The position numbers and the translations under genes are program-made. The notes beneath the pieces were generated by a model. It was not told the DNA's origin. It saw nothing but the letters and a program-made list of their open reading frames with translations, and searched no databases. A DNA stretch of 64,000 bases from Cyrtodaria siliqua (taxonomy: Eukaryota > Mollusca > Bivalvia > Adapedonta > Hiatellidae). Position 1 is the stretch's first letter. Every line of letters begins with the position of its first letter. The DNA lies in assembly GCA_037043455.1 (NCBI GenBank), contig JAWPHD010004505.1, forward strand, positions 62,001-126,000, read 5' to 3'. Of the stretch, positions 1 through 10,953 are shown one piece after another.

Positions 1-617
1 TTCCTATATAATTCTATGTAAACTTTGGGTCGACGTGGTGGCCATTTTGATTATATTTCACAAGAATGGAATAAGTGGTTTCGGATATGTCGTTTGAAAT
101 TTCCTTAAATTAGACTTAATTTTAGCCATGGTGGCCATCTTGGATGACTGGCGGCTTCGAAAAACACAAATCTGAGGGGGACTATCCTAAAGATCATTGT
201 AATGAAGTTTCATCAAAATCCTTCAAGTGGTTTCAAAGAAGATGTAATTTTTAGCCTTTTCCTATATAACTCTATGAACATTTTGAGTCGCCGTGGCCGC
301 CATTTTGATTATTCGACGATAACGAAAAACACAAACTTTATAGAGGCCAACCCAAGGAACATGTTTATGGCATTTCACAATAATAGAATAAGTGGTTTCG
401 TAGGGATGTCGTTCGAAATTTCCTTAAATTTGACCTAGTTTTAGCCATGGCGGCCATCTTGAAATACTGGCGGCCATGAAAAACAAAAATCTGAGAGGGG
501 GCCTCCTAAGTAACAGTGTGATGAAGTTTCATCAAAATCCTTCAAGCGGTTTCAGAGAAGATGTCGATTTTATAAAATTGCTAACAGACGGACGGAAAGA
601 CGGGAAACGAACAAAAA
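1..617. repeat. two diverged tandem units of an interspersed repeat
   Basis: Two units begin near 1 and 259 with almost the same words (TTCCTATATAA, a 'GGCCATTTTGATTAT' block, 'AAGTTTCATCAAAATCCTTC'). The run ends in a GACGGACGG-rich tail near 588-616. The open frames here follow the repeat and have no recognisable domain. The same phrases (tttcatgaaaatcc, ggccgctggcggcc) recur at 2.2, 4.3 and 6.5 kb, so this is an old repeat family and not a gene. Confidence 0.6.
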
Positions 618-655
618 GTGATCGTATAAGCTCGCATGGCAATTTTGTGAAAAGG

Positions 656-772
656 TTCCCCCCCCCCTCCCACCACCCACCCACACCACCCAATAATTGA
701 AAACAAACCTTTTTTTGATTGTCAAATATTTTCTTCAAAAAGTTTGGCCCCGCCCCCCACCCACACCCCAAC
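656..772. repeat. C-rich low-complexity tract
   Basis: There is a run of nine C at 659-667, then CCACCCACCCACACC blocks to 692, and another C-rich stretch at 748-770. The complementary strand has several G runs and could form a quadruplex. No coding signal is seen. Confidence 0.7.
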
Positions 773-964
773 AATTGGAACGATTCTACATCCATGTATA
801 AAAAATATTTTATAAGTAAAGTATATATTATACTGATGATGGGGTGTTTATGGGGTGGTGTGACCTTGACCTTGAAGGTACTGACCTGGATTTTGTACGA
901 GACACATGGTCTTGTTGTGGTGAACACTTGTACCAGGTTATATGAAAATCCTTCAACGGATGAT

Positions 965-1370
965 TCCCGAGGGTCCCGTTTGGTCACGGGGCAAAGAGTA
1001 GGGCCACTGCAGATCCCTTTGGAGGGGTAGGCAGAGGGATAGAATCCCCCCAAATTCATGTTCATTTTATCATTTTTTGTTCATGTTCATTAAAGGTCTT
1101 CATCGTGATCCCTGCATTGTTTCAGGTGCAATCTCGCTCACATCAAAAGAGCAGTGGCAGAAAAACAATAAACGTGGCTCCAACGTAAATGGTGTTTCTA
1201 CGATAGAATTTGCAGCAACTCTGCAGTTCAGGGTGAAAAGGTTCTAGCCCCTTTTTCCATATTTTATCTCGATGTACATGGAGGATGAGCCTGGCATGTT
1301 CATGCCTGTTAGGCGCCATATAACCTTTCATGTGTTGGTGCGCCTTAAAACCAAATTAAATTCAATTCAA
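965..1370 (+). mobile_element. retroposon (5'-truncated LINE 3' end or SINE) with 13 bp TSD
   Basis: The insert lies between exact 13 bp direct repeats TTCAACGGATGAT at 952-964 and 1371-1383, a target-site duplication typical of target-primed insertion. Its 3' end reads 'gttggtgcgccttaaaacc', followed by a short A/T tail of AATTC-like words (1353-1370). LINE and LINE-mobilised SINE 3' ends in marine invertebrates look similar. No ORF is retained. The TSD and tail are seen directly. The LINE/SINE class is inferred, because only a 3'-UTR-like sequence is present. Confidence 0.7.
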
Positions 1371-1383
1371 TTCAACGGATGAT

Positions 1384-2209
1384 AAAATTATAGATCGAAC
1401 ACGACCTACATGACTTAAAATCAAATACAGGGCCATATGACATGATTTGACGTCTGATGGTGACCTTGACCTTGGAGCTACGGACCTGGATTTTGCGCGT
1501 GACAATCCCTCCATAAATGTCAGTTATTGACCGGACACAAAATGTGTGACGGACGGAAGCCTTTATTATTTACCACAATACATGTCCAATATGTCAAAAG
1601 GTAACACAATGTTTAATAAATGCGTGCGCTGAAAACATCTTTAGGTAATTACAAGTACTCGTGTTTCAATGGGCTACTTTGCACAGTTATACAGAAAGGA
1701 TTGACGATCTTGACAAGCGTTTAAATTGAATTACAACTGCGAATATCAGTTCGTTATTTGTGTTTATTCTGAAAATTTCGTTATTTTTACAACTTTTTGG
1801 ACATTTATACACAGGGGTTTCATTAAGTGGCGGTAGGCGGGGATTTACCGCAGCTACTTTGACTGGTCTACCCAGCTACTATGATTACTTTTACTAGTAT
1901 TTTATACAATTATCGATCAAAATGCCTGTCTACTATATATATATACTCTGTGGGCTGTTTACTTGAAACGTTAATGACACCCCTGTATACAGGGTGCTAT
2001 ACGCACCAACGTCGTTTTAATACCACATTTTCAAAGTGAAAGCTAATCCTCTGTCATTCCTTTTCAAATCTTCATAATCATTTTCCAAACATTTTAGCAA
2101 AATACGCAACAGAAAGCAAAAATACTAACTCCACCATACACTTCCAACAATTTCGCCAATCTGACTTCTCTGCAACCATCCTACTTCCCTGTAGCCGGTT
2201 GATCAGTGT
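1384..2209. other. no gene; remnants of TGACCTTGACCTT repeats
   Basis: The stretch 1455-1500 repeats 862-905 (gtgaccttgacctt...acctggattttg), so the retroposon at 965-1370 landed between two parts of such repeats. The rest is AT-rich, with a short (TA)n run near 1936, and shows no coding or RNA signal. Confidence 0.5.
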
Positions 2210-2352
2210 GTTATAAACTGGTTTTTAACAAGAGGTCAATGACCTTGAAGCTTTACTGAAAGTTTTTTGATAGCTAGATCAGCATTCCTGTGAAATTTCA
2301 TGAAAATCCGTCAAGTAGTTTCAGAGGAGTAGTCGCTACAAGTTTTCATTTA
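2210..2352 (+). repeat. left part of an interspersed repeat split by the 2354-4170 insertion
   Basis: The text 'acaagaggtcaatgacc...agtttcagaggagtagtcgctacaagttttcatt' matches the copies at 4.37-4.44 kb and 6.13-6.54 kb. In those copies the next words are 'ataactctatgtaaacaaagatggccgctggc'. Here that continuation appears only after the composite insertion, at 4175. Confidence 0.7.
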
Positions 2353-2353
2353 A

Positions 2354-2824
2354 GGTTTACCACCACCAATTACATGTAAACCTCCGAGGTGTATCGAATG
2401 TAGTTCCTATAATAAAAAGTAATCCCTCCTTTTTCGATGGAAACGGGCATTATAAGTAGGGGGAAACTGCCCATTTCTATTCAATTTTGTGGTTATATGT
2501 ATAAGAAGCGTATTAATAGGTTTTACTGGATCACTGATGAACATTTTCGAAATTTCGTCTCTATGCTTACACTTTGTGAGCAATGAAAACAGTCGATCAA
2601 TAAAAACAGCTGTACCCTTGACCTGTTTAGTAAACAAACAAGAACTTTCTTACATGTCTTGTGACCCCACGTTTTCTGGTGATTTTTCAAGTGGAAAAAT
2701 AGTTTTCTATATGAACATTACACTGCTGCATTATCCATACTTGAGTTGAATTTGCAGCAAATCATTAATATGTGACACTTTAACATTGGTGTCTATGGGG
2801 AAAATAATTAGTGCTTGCATACCT
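2354..2824 (+). repeat. left 471 bp copy of the composite element
   Basis: It differs from the right copy by two single-base indels and very few substitutions seen by eye. It begins with a short inverted repeat, GGTTTAC...GTAAACC (2354-2384). Open frames on both strands exist in both copies but match nothing I recognise. Confidence 0.75.
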
Positions 2825-3698
2825 ATAAGATATGCGTGCAGTAATTAGGACTCGCTCAGATTCGTACCTAGGGACATTTTTCCGATTACAGTTGGTAAAA
2901 TAAGCTCAGAAATAAGTTTTCCATACTTTATTACATAGGTTTTGAGCGTTTTTAGTCCAAGTTTGTCTATAAAAGCCGTAATTTTGAGTTTCATTTTTTT
3001 TTCGTGTTAAAAATGACGTATTGGTGAAGTGTTTGCAGTTGAACTATGTCTTTTTGGTATCAACATGTAGGGTTGCATGTTTGCAACATGTTTTCATGAT
3101 TTAAATCTGCATGACAACAGGTTTGGTAGGCATGAAACCACTAAATCTTTCCCCTACCCCCTAAAATAGGATACAGTGAAAAATGAAGATTTGTGTAAAA
3201 GGTAAAATATTATTCCTTATCATTCAAACTCCACTCGGTAGCGTTCAGCTAGTATCAATTCTGATTTTAGCGGTATTTTTGGCATTATTAAGCTCGTATT
3301 CGCTACTATAATCAGGTATGGTACCACCAATTTTGAAGAATTTGACTGAAAAATCAATTGTGGCATGAAAATCGACATAAATTGGCATGTTCATCGTCCT
3401 AATTGTACCTAAAATGCATATTTTATTTATGTCCATTGAATGTTCTAAACATTTGATCTATTTAATATGGTGTATTGACAAGAAGTGCCGATTGGTATGA
3501 CAATTCAGATAGTGTAAAATTAAAAAAAATATCTCTGATTTTTGTCAATTTCAGACTATTGTCCTTGGTATTCACAAGACCATATCTCGGCAAATAATCA
3601 TTCGATTTGCATGAAGTAGGTGTTTTTAAGCTTGTTATGAAAATGACAACACAAACTCCTCATTTAAGAAACATCTGAACATGTTTTCTCCTCTTATA

Positions 3699-4170
3699 GG
3701 TTTACCACCACCAATTACATGTAAACCTCCGAGGTGTAGTCGAATGTAGTTCCTATAATAAAAAGTAATCCCTCCTTTTTCGATGGAAACGGGCATTATA
3801 AGTAGGGGGAAACTGCCCATTTCTATTCAATTTTGTGGTTATATGTATAAGAAGCGTATTAATAGGTTTTACTGGATCACTGATGAACATTTTCGAAATT
3901 TCGACTCTATGCTTACACTTTGTGAGCAATGAAAACAGTCGATCAATAAAAACAGCTGTACCCTTGACCTGTTTAGTAAACAAACAAGAACTTTCTTACA
4001 TGTCTTGTGACCCCACGTTTTCTGGTGATTTTTTCAAGTGGAAAAATAGTTTTCTATATGAACATTACACTGCTGCATTATCCATACTTGAGTTGAATTT
4101 GCAGCAAATCATTAATATGTGACACTTTAACATTGGTGTCTATGGGGAAAATAATTAGTGCTTGCATACC
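3699..4170 (+). repeat. right 472 bp copy of the composite element
   Basis: Direct copy of 2354-2824, offset by 1345-1347 bases. It is preceded by TATA and followed by TTAA, the mirror of the left copy (TTAA before, TATA after). Confidence 0.75.
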
Positions 4171-4990
4171 TTAATAACTCTATTTAAACAAAGATGGCCG
4201 CTGGCGGCCATGTTTAACAACAAATCAAAATAATTTTCGACAAGGATCAACATCATGCCATACTGATCATTTTAGACAAAGACGCATATCAATATCACTA
4301 ATAGTTTTCAAGAAGTAGTCGCTACAAACTAGTTTTTTGAAAATTTATTTTAAGCCGTGAGCAACATTCCTGTGAAGTTTCATGAAATCCGTCAAGTAGT
4401 TTCAGAGGAGTAGTCGCTACAAACTTTTACAATATAACTCTATGTAAACAAAGATGGCCGCTGGCAGCCATGTTTAACGTCGATTCAAAACGATTCTCGA
4501 CAAGGACCAACACCATGTCATGCTGATCATTTTAGAAAAAGTCCCATATATATCTCAATATCACTTACAGTTTTCGAGAAGTAGTCGCAACAAACTTGCT
4601 TTTTAAAAATCTATTTTCAGCTTTGGTGGCCATCTTGGATTTCACATCAACATGAATTTTTGCTAGGATCAACTAGACATCATGGGCAACATTTCTGTAA
4701 ATTTTCATGGAAATCCGTCCAGGAGTTTCAGAGAAGTAGTCGCTACAAAAACAAAATTACGGACGGACAGACAGACGGACTGATGACGGACATCGCACCA
4801 CGGCATTGATCAGTAGAGCTATAAATGACTGGCATAATGCCAGTAAAACAGCTTAAATTTGAGCCCTGTATCTTAGATTTTACATCAACGTGAATTTTCG
4901 CTAGGATCAACTAGACATCATGGGCAACATTCCTGTAAAGTTTCATGAAAATCCATCAGTTTACGGAGAGACAGAGCTAAAAACCATCAA
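4171..4990 (+). repeat. interspersed repeat with internal duplications
   Basis: It contains repeated blocks: 'aaacaaagatggccgctgg' at about 4187 and 4446, 'gtagtcgctacaa' at about 4315, 4410 and 4735, and 'ctaggatcaactagacatcatgggcaacatt' at about 4660 and 4900. A GACGGACAGACAGACGGAC tail lies near 4763. The same family occurs at 6.1-6.9 kb. No protein signal. Confidence 0.65.
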
Positions 4991-6120
4991 TTACAAACTT
5001 TTTTCATGCATTAATGTGTTTTGAATGCCAAAAATAGTCTCTTCTTGTCCAAGAGTACAAAAAAAACCATCTCTATTAGCAGAAAAATGTAGTCTTATGG
5101 CAATAATTGTCAATCACAAAGTTGTGACAAACTGCCCATTAGGCCAGATGCAACGTTCACCCTTCATTGTTGTTTCAATGTTTGTATAACTAATTAAAAC
5201 CCAGTATTCAGTGGTATAATTTAATTAAATGAAGTCAGTTATCTTCTCAGCTCTAATAAAGTTTTGAAAGTTCAGTTGATTATTCACAAAAATAGGAACA
5301 ATAGTGTCCCTCCACTCACCTAGGGCAATGTTATTGTCACCTATGAAGTTTCATGAGGGTAGGTGTTATGGTTTCAAAGTTATCTTCTGGAATGCGTATT
5401 TCCATATAAGGTCACTGTGACCTTGACCTACTGACCTCAAAAACAATACGGATCCTCCTCTCACATTGGGCCATGAAGTTTTATGAAGGTGCGTCTCATA
5501 CTTTTGCAATTATCGTGGGGAATGTGAATTGTTTACTGACGTTTACGGACGGTCAAACCCATACCATAATACGTCCTATTTTCCAAACGGGCATATAAAT
5601 ATATGTAAACTTAAGGTAATAATGCTTTATATGATCTATTAAGGAATTTGCATTCATTTGCAGTGGTTTTCTTTCCTTTAAATGATATTTATCAATATGC
5701 CATATTTTTTTTATACTAGTATAATTTGGAACTATGACATCGTAGTTCTCAAAATGGTGGCTCCCATATATCTATTTTAGAACAACCTTCAAATGGTCAT
5801 ATCTTTTTTGTTTCCATACTTGTTTTTTCTCCCTATATTTTGGGAACATAACCAATACCGTCACAATTGGGAATTTTTAGCGAGATTTTTCATAAAATTG
5901 GGAAAGATACAGTAAAACATTAATTTCATAATTGTATCTTTAATACTGTTTACAATACTCTGTAATCAAGGATGAAATTTAATAGACCTATTGCTGCCAC
6001 TCTTATAATCAAGGATGACATTTCATAGACCTATTGCTGACTCATGTTTTTACACACAAAAAATCTCAAAATTGGAGAAAAAAAAGAAGGAATGTATTGG
6101 CATTGGGAACATGATCCAAT
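4991..6120. other. no gene; repeat debris
   Basis: 5290-5560 carries a family with 'tatgaagtttcatgagggtaggtg' and a 'gtcactgtgaccttgacctactgacc' block. 5954-6043 holds a short tandem duplication of 'taatcaaggatgaaattt...agacctattgctg'. Nothing coding is seen. Confidence 0.5.
5570..5645 (+). repeat. inverted partner of the repeat at 8378-8460
   Basis: 'aaacgggcatataaatatatgtaaactta' followed by 'aataatgctttatatgat' reappears reverse-complemented at 8378-8455. The two copies lie 2.7 kb apart and flank the Ig exon at 7.2-7.6 kb. They may be two insertions of one family rather than ends of one element. Confidence 0.6.
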
Positions 6121-6900
6121 AACAGCTATAACAAGAGGTCAATGACCTTGAAGCTCTACTGATTGATTTTGATTTCAGGAAGTAGTCGCTACAAACTTGT
6201 TTTTTGAAAATTTATTTTTAGCTGTGGTGGCCATTTTGAATTTCCGGCCGACCTGAAATTTTGCTAGGATCAATTAGGCCATCCTTAAAAATATATTTGT
6301 TTGCTGTTTCCCGACCCTGGATTTTATAAGTGGGTAGGTAGGTAGGTGAATTATTTTTTTTGCCAAGACAGTAAAAACCTTTAGAAATGAAAGAAAAATA
6401 TACTAAAAAATAGTAAAAAAAAAAGAGATACCTTCAAGAACTGCTATAAAAAGTTTTGGGCTGCCTTAGACATCATGAGCAACATTCCTGTGAAGTTTCA
6501 TGAAAATCCTTAAAGTAACTTCAGAGTAGTCGCTACAAGTTTTCATTATATAACTATGTAAACAAAGATGGCCGCTGGCAGCCATGTTTAACGTCGAATA
6601 AAAACGATTTTCGACAAGGACCAACATCATGTCATGCTGATCATTTTAGAAAAAGTCCCATATCAATATCACTTAGAGTTTTCAAGAAGTAGTCGCTACA
6701 ATCTTGTTTTTTAAAAACTTATTTTTAGATTTGGCGGCCATCTTGGATTTCACATCAACATGAATTTTTGCTAGGATCAACTAGACTTCATGGGCAATAT
6801 TTCTGTAAAGTTTCATGAAAATCCATTCAGTAGTTTCAGAGGAGTAGTCGCTACAAAAAAAAGTTTACGGTCGGACAGATCTGCTGATCTCTGACCAGAA
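6121..6900 (+). repeat. second copy of the 4.2-4.9 kb interspersed repeat
   Basis: It shares 'ggtcaatgaccttgaagct', 'catcatgagcaacattcctgtgaagtttcatg', 'agatggccgctggcagccatgtttaacgtcga' and 'gtagtcgctacaa' with 2210-2352 and 4171-4860. The first half is disturbed by an A-rich insertion (6290-6460). No coding sequence is recognisable. Confidence 0.6.
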
Positions 6901-7217
6901 GAGCTAAAAATAGTCCCCTCCCAAAATCACACTGGTGTATCATATTATTTTGATAATTCTTTCACCTTTTACCGAGATTTGCCAAACTCTGAATAATAAA
7001 TAATGTTTGGCTGTGTGGCTACATTCCCTTTAACCAAACACAGGCGACAACTGTTTACTATATATGGTTGTAAACAAAAGCTCCTTTTCCTTTCAAAATG
7101 AACATGCTTAAAATGTTTGCTTTTGTTTGTTGGGCAGCAAGAGAATAGTCCCCAATTTTGATCTTCAGGCGACTGGAAACAAATATTGTATTAAATCATT
7201 TAGAAACAAGTACTCAC

Positions 7218-7646
7218 CAACTACAGTAAGATTCTGTGTCAAGTCTTCATTGACAGTACTGCTTGAAGTATCTCTGTATGACAGAAGACACCGATACGTT
7301 CCGACATCGTTGCATTCTATACTTGTCGCATTGAACGTTAGTGTCAATCTACTCTCTATTGGGTTTTCCGTATTAATTGATCCGCTCGGCGTTGGATTCC
7401 TGCGAGCTATATCAGCGGCAATAGGAGTTACCAATCCGGCATTTAAATTTCTTTCAAAAGAAGTTGCATCAGCTATAGGATGAAACTGCTGATCGTTTGT
7501 TTGTCCAGTATTTCGCTCTATTTTCATTTCGATTACGTTCTTGACTGGTGTGCCAGACGGTATGCTGCATGATATGGAAAACTGGGCTGGTGCTAATGCT
7601 TGTAGCACTACAGATGCTGGAGATAGGCTTATCTCTACACAGCAAA
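7218..7646 (-). CDS. immunoglobulin-like domain exon (open, phase 1-1)
   Basis: Read on the minus strand, the exon begins after a pyrimidine-rich acceptor (ctgtttccag, AG at 7648-7647) and ends at a strong donor (gtgagt from 7217). It is 429 bases long, open throughout, with both introns in phase 1, the usual layout of exons coding single Ig domains. The B-strand Cys lies in FSISCSIP. The D-x-G-x-Y-x-C motif of the F strand is seen as NDVGTYRC near the end, followed by NLTVV as the last strand. No signal peptide or membrane segment is included, so this is an internal exon. It is clearly related to the broken exon at 41780-42219 (CNDV and QNLTV tails, VIE-x-x-I). Function cannot be fixed: an extracellular or cell-surface Ig-superfamily protein is all the domain supports. 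No partner exon was found downstream in 1-7217. Confidence 0.75.
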
Positions 7647-7926
7647 CTGGAAACAGAACAAGGACAAAAATGAATTATATATAAGTATGGTTAATGTTTT
7701 CATTAATTTTTATTTGTAATGAAATTGTACAAATTGGCCAATAGCATTACCCATAACCTATGTTAATGCTAATTAGCAATAATTTAACAGACGCTCACTT
7801 TAAGATAAACTTTAAGTTGTTGATCAGTCGTGTCATGTCTGTTTGTGGTGACAATGCTTTACTTATTCAATATTATATCTAGCACATTCTGTAATATGAC
7901 TACTGGGCCTTTTCAATCTGATTGCA

Positions 7927-9597
7927 AACAAGAAATCCGCGGATTCACATGTCTCGCCTCACGGGGGAGGGACTTAAAAACAAGAGGGCCACAATGGCCC
8001 TAAATCGATCACCTTGTAATCATGCAATAAGTCTGCTGTGTCTAGTCTGGCATTGGTATTGTTTAATTTGTCCCACTTTCTTCTATGAATGAGATTTCAT
8101 CAAAATGGGTGGGGGGTTTATATTAACATTCTAAACAAATTTGATAAAGATCAGATAAAAAATGAAGTAGCTACAGATTTAACAAAGGAAATTTTTTCAA
8201 CAAATTAACGGCCATAACTCTGTCGTTACTAACAAGATCTAGCTTGTTTTCCAACCTGTCCAAGATTTCATTGATATACCGCGATTTGTACAACAAGACA
8301 TCATTCTGAGACTTCCTGCGAAATTTCATAGAAATCCAACATTTAAAAAAAATATATATATATTTTTAAAAAAATGGAATCAAATTCCTTTATTGATCAT
8401 ATAAAGCATTATTACCATTAAGTTATTAAGTTTACATATATTTATATGCCCGTTTGAAAAAAAAATTAAAGTTTGGTAAAGAACCGATGAAAAATGAAAG
8501 CCCTAATGTATTAACGAGGCAAAATATAGCATTTTTAACTAAATCAAGGGCCATAACTCCGCTGTTACTGGTCCGATTTGGCTTGTTTTCGAACTTGTCC
8601 GAGCTTTCAATGATATTAACAATCTGTTAAAGTTTGGTAAGGATCGGAGGAAAAATGAAGGACCTTGGCCAGTAGAGCTAAAAAATCATCAGCTCCAAAA
8701 AGTATGTCAAGGTCATAGATGATATCCATGCGTCCAAAAAAATGCACTACCCAAGACACAACTATGTCCAAATGGATTATTTTTTCTTCCAAAGATTAAG
8801 CTTTAAATTAGGTTTAAAACATCTAGTGCATAATTATAGTTCATGAGAAAGGGATGTAAATGTAACAATTATTAAGTTATCTGCCCTTTGCTTGAATGTA
8901 CATTTGCTTTGTCACGTTGCAATGTACCACTCAAGATATAACTATAAGCACAGTTTGAAAGGTCTTAGTGTATACAGTTTGTGAAAAAGTGCCCTAATTG
9001 CCAAAGTTGAAGGTAAAAATTATAAGGTTATCTACCCTTTGCTTGGAGAGTCAAGGGCACAGCCACATCTGCTTTGTCACGATGCGATGTACCACCCTAG
9101 ATACAACTATAAACAAAGTTTGAAAGGTGTAGTGCATACAGTTTGCGCGAAATTGACATCAACGCAAAAGTTGAAGGTAAAATTATTAAGTTATCCGCCT
9201 TTTGCTTGGAGGGTCAAGGTCACTTCCACATTTGCTTTGTCATGTTGCGATGTACCACTCAAGATAAAACTATAAGCAAAGACTTAAAGGTCTAGTGCAT
9301 ACAATTTCTGAAAAAGTGACCTAAACGCAAAAGTTGAATCTAACAATTATTAAGTTATCTGCCCTTTGCTTGGAGGGGCAAGGTCACTTCCACATTTGCT
9401 TTGTCACGTTGCGATGTACGACCCAAGATACAACTATAAGCAAAGTTTGAAAGGTTTATTGCATACAGTTTGTGAGAAAATGACCTAAACGCAAAACTTG
9501 AATGTTGACGCCGCCGCAGCCGCCGCATTCGCCGCCTCCGGAAAAGTAATACCTATGTCTCGTTTTTACTTCGAAAAGGCGAGACAAAAACTATTTT
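7927..9597 (+). mobile_element. pearl-like non-autonomous element, copy A
   Basis: It starts with 'aacaagaaatccgcggattcacatgtctcgcct' and ends with 'aaggcgagacaaaaa'. The short words GTCTCGCCT and AGGCGAGAC at the two ends are inverted, and the 3' end itself can fold (9557-9590). The layout of 5' flank, AT-rich part, tandem array of ~160 bp units, GCC-rich block (9510-9540) and hairpin end matches copy B at 48713-51246 and a tail at 41444-41487. Elements with a tandem ~160 bp core are known in bivalves as 'pearl' and are now often linked to Helitron/Helentron relatives. The family assignment is inference. No ORF is present. Confidence 0.6.
8870..9510 (+). repeat. four tandem ~160 bp units in pearl-like element A
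   Basis: The phrase 'agttatctgccctttgcttg' recurs near 8874, 9027, 9190 and 9352. Each time it is followed by 'tttgctttgtcacgttgc', 'gtaccac', 'caactataagcaaagtttgaaagg' and 'cagtttgtgaaaaagtgacctaaacgc'. Confidence 0.8.
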
Positions 9598-10059
9598 CAA
9601 ATAAGGGATGATATGGTAGTTATATAAACTATATATGTAAATCAACAAATACCCGTCAACGGTTATATGAACAAGTAAATATATATAAGAACATATTATA
9701 ATGATTTAAATAGTCTGATTTCTTTCAGGAAATATAAAACAAGACTAAAATATATAGTATAAGTATCAAATAACTCTTTCATAGTATTAACATTGTAGTA
9801 CCTTTGACGCATATGATCAAAGTCGACACATTCCAACAAGATGAGTTTGACCGTTAACGTTTAACCGTTATATGTAAACATATGAATTCCAAATTTAATC
9901 AGCAAGTTCGTCAGAAACGGGTAAGTATTACAACGCACTGCATGTTTAGTAATATACCCCTCTACAGTCAGTCACTACACTTCACTTTTCCCTTGTTCGA
10001 TGACTGAACAACCTCTAGGGACTCTATGATTGCACCTACTGAAACCCCAACGGGATGTA
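9598..10059. other. no gene seen
   Basis: AT-rich sequence with a short purely internal duplication around 'accgttaacgtttaaccgttatatg' (9851-9875). No coding, RNA or mobile-element signature is recognisable. Confidence 0.4.
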
Positions 10060-10338
10060 CTTTTGTTTACACTGTCTTGTCTATTTGGGCGCTGAAGACA
10101 GGATAATAGCGAGGATTGTGTACATATAAAATCGATTCAAGCTAACCTGTAGGCCTTATTACCTACATACCGTTCCAAGTCGGTAACTCTGTCTTCATCA
10201 CCCTTAATGTTGTATTTTGTATTTTTCATTTGTATAATTAATTTAATATTGCTCCTTGTTTGTAGTACAGAGCGGACCTACGATGCCATTGCGTTTGGTC
10301 GCTGTGGTTTCTATAGGATCCTATATCTCATATTTGTA
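10060..10338 (+). mobile_element. Penelope-like element 5' fragment
   Basis: 'gataatagcgaggattgtg...catataaaatcgattcaagctaacc' (10099-10148) and 'acctacgatgccattgcg...tttctataggatcctatatctcat' (10276-10331) repeat 31297-31345 and 31429-31480, which lead into the PLE coding region there. The first part resembles 34240-34270. Only this leader is present. Confidence 0.65.
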
Positions 10339-10650
10339 AAAGAATATCCCAATCAGCTTTGCGAAGTTTCCATCGTTGCGTTTTTTCGAGAAGTGGTGGG
10401 CCGATATTTTCAAGAAATATGGGAAAGTGGTCACTTTCACATAGGTCGTCACCAACACTCCACGAACAATCCATCAAGAGAGTTGTGTCGCATATTGTTA
10501 AATCAATGGAACAATGAGAGCTTGAAGCTGGATGCCAATAAGTATGTGATGTGTTATTAAAAAGACACACATTGTTTTTGGCTAAGAAATCCTCAAGTTC
10601 TTCAGGTTTGACATTTGATAGAGATGGTCATATGTTTTTTCTCTCTCAAA
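10330..10650 (-). pseudogene. LINE endonuclease fragment
   Basis: The minus-strand frame (open 10570-10328, extendable upstream to about 10640) encodes part of an apurinic-type endonuclease of a non-LTR retrotransposon. The stretch YWHPASSSHCSIDLTICD, then DDLCESDHFPI, contains the S-D-H block whose Asp and His are catalytic in this family. This domain makes the target nick that primes reverse transcription. Only ~100 residues of the ~230-residue domain remain, and neither N-terminal motifs nor a reverse transcriptase follow. The fragment abuts the PLE leader at 10338, so it was broken by or joined to that insertion. The clade is not resolved. Confidence 0.65.
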
Positions 10651-10953
10651 GTGTCTGTTGTTTAGTGTTAAAATCTAACCAGTATGGGAATTAATAACTG
10701 ATAATCTGAATTATAAAGATATCTGGAACAACTGGAAATAGGGAAACAGGTCAGTCAAAGTGTTTTTTGTACCAGTAACACAATGGTGAATATCGATAAA
10801 TAACTATATCTTTGGGTGGACGGCGCCATTTCCAACGCCCGTGACTATTATACAATCAATAAATGATCAACGGTGAGCGATAACTGTTAAAGCGTCACGT
10901 TCAAAAAGTGTTGAACTATACTGCAGAGAAAGGGTTAACATACAAAAATTAAA

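Larger units (their letters stand above)
2354..4170. mobile_element. composite element with 471 bp direct terminal repeats and TTAA flanks
   Basis: Two nearly identical ~471 bp units (2354-2824 and 3699-4170) in the same orientation bracket an 874 bp interior. TTAA occurs immediately outside both ends (2350-2353 and 4171-4174). An older repeat resumes exactly where it was interrupted, so the whole 1.8 kb went in as one unit at TTAA. The inner junctions are both TATA. The unit starts GGTTTACCACC and ends GCTTGCATACC, giving only an imperfect inverted repeat, with no TG...CA LTR ends and no primer-binding site visible. No protein domain is found inside. A piggyBac-type (TTAA-using) non-autonomous element carrying captured DNA fits better than an LTR element, but this is inference. 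Confidence 0.6.

Noticed and set aside
532..1065. 177-codon minus-strand open frame
   Set aside because: It crosses the C-rich tract and two repeat families, has no domain and shadows plus-strand repeat structure.
2407..2637. Open frames conserved in both copies of the 471 bp unit (also 3753-3983, 2489-2749, 3835-4122)
   Set aside because: Conservation is explained by recent duplication; no recognisable protein and opposite strands are equally open.
7127..7483. Plus-strand 118-codon open frame
   Set aside because: Shadow of the Ig exon on the other strand, which has splice sites and Ig motifs.
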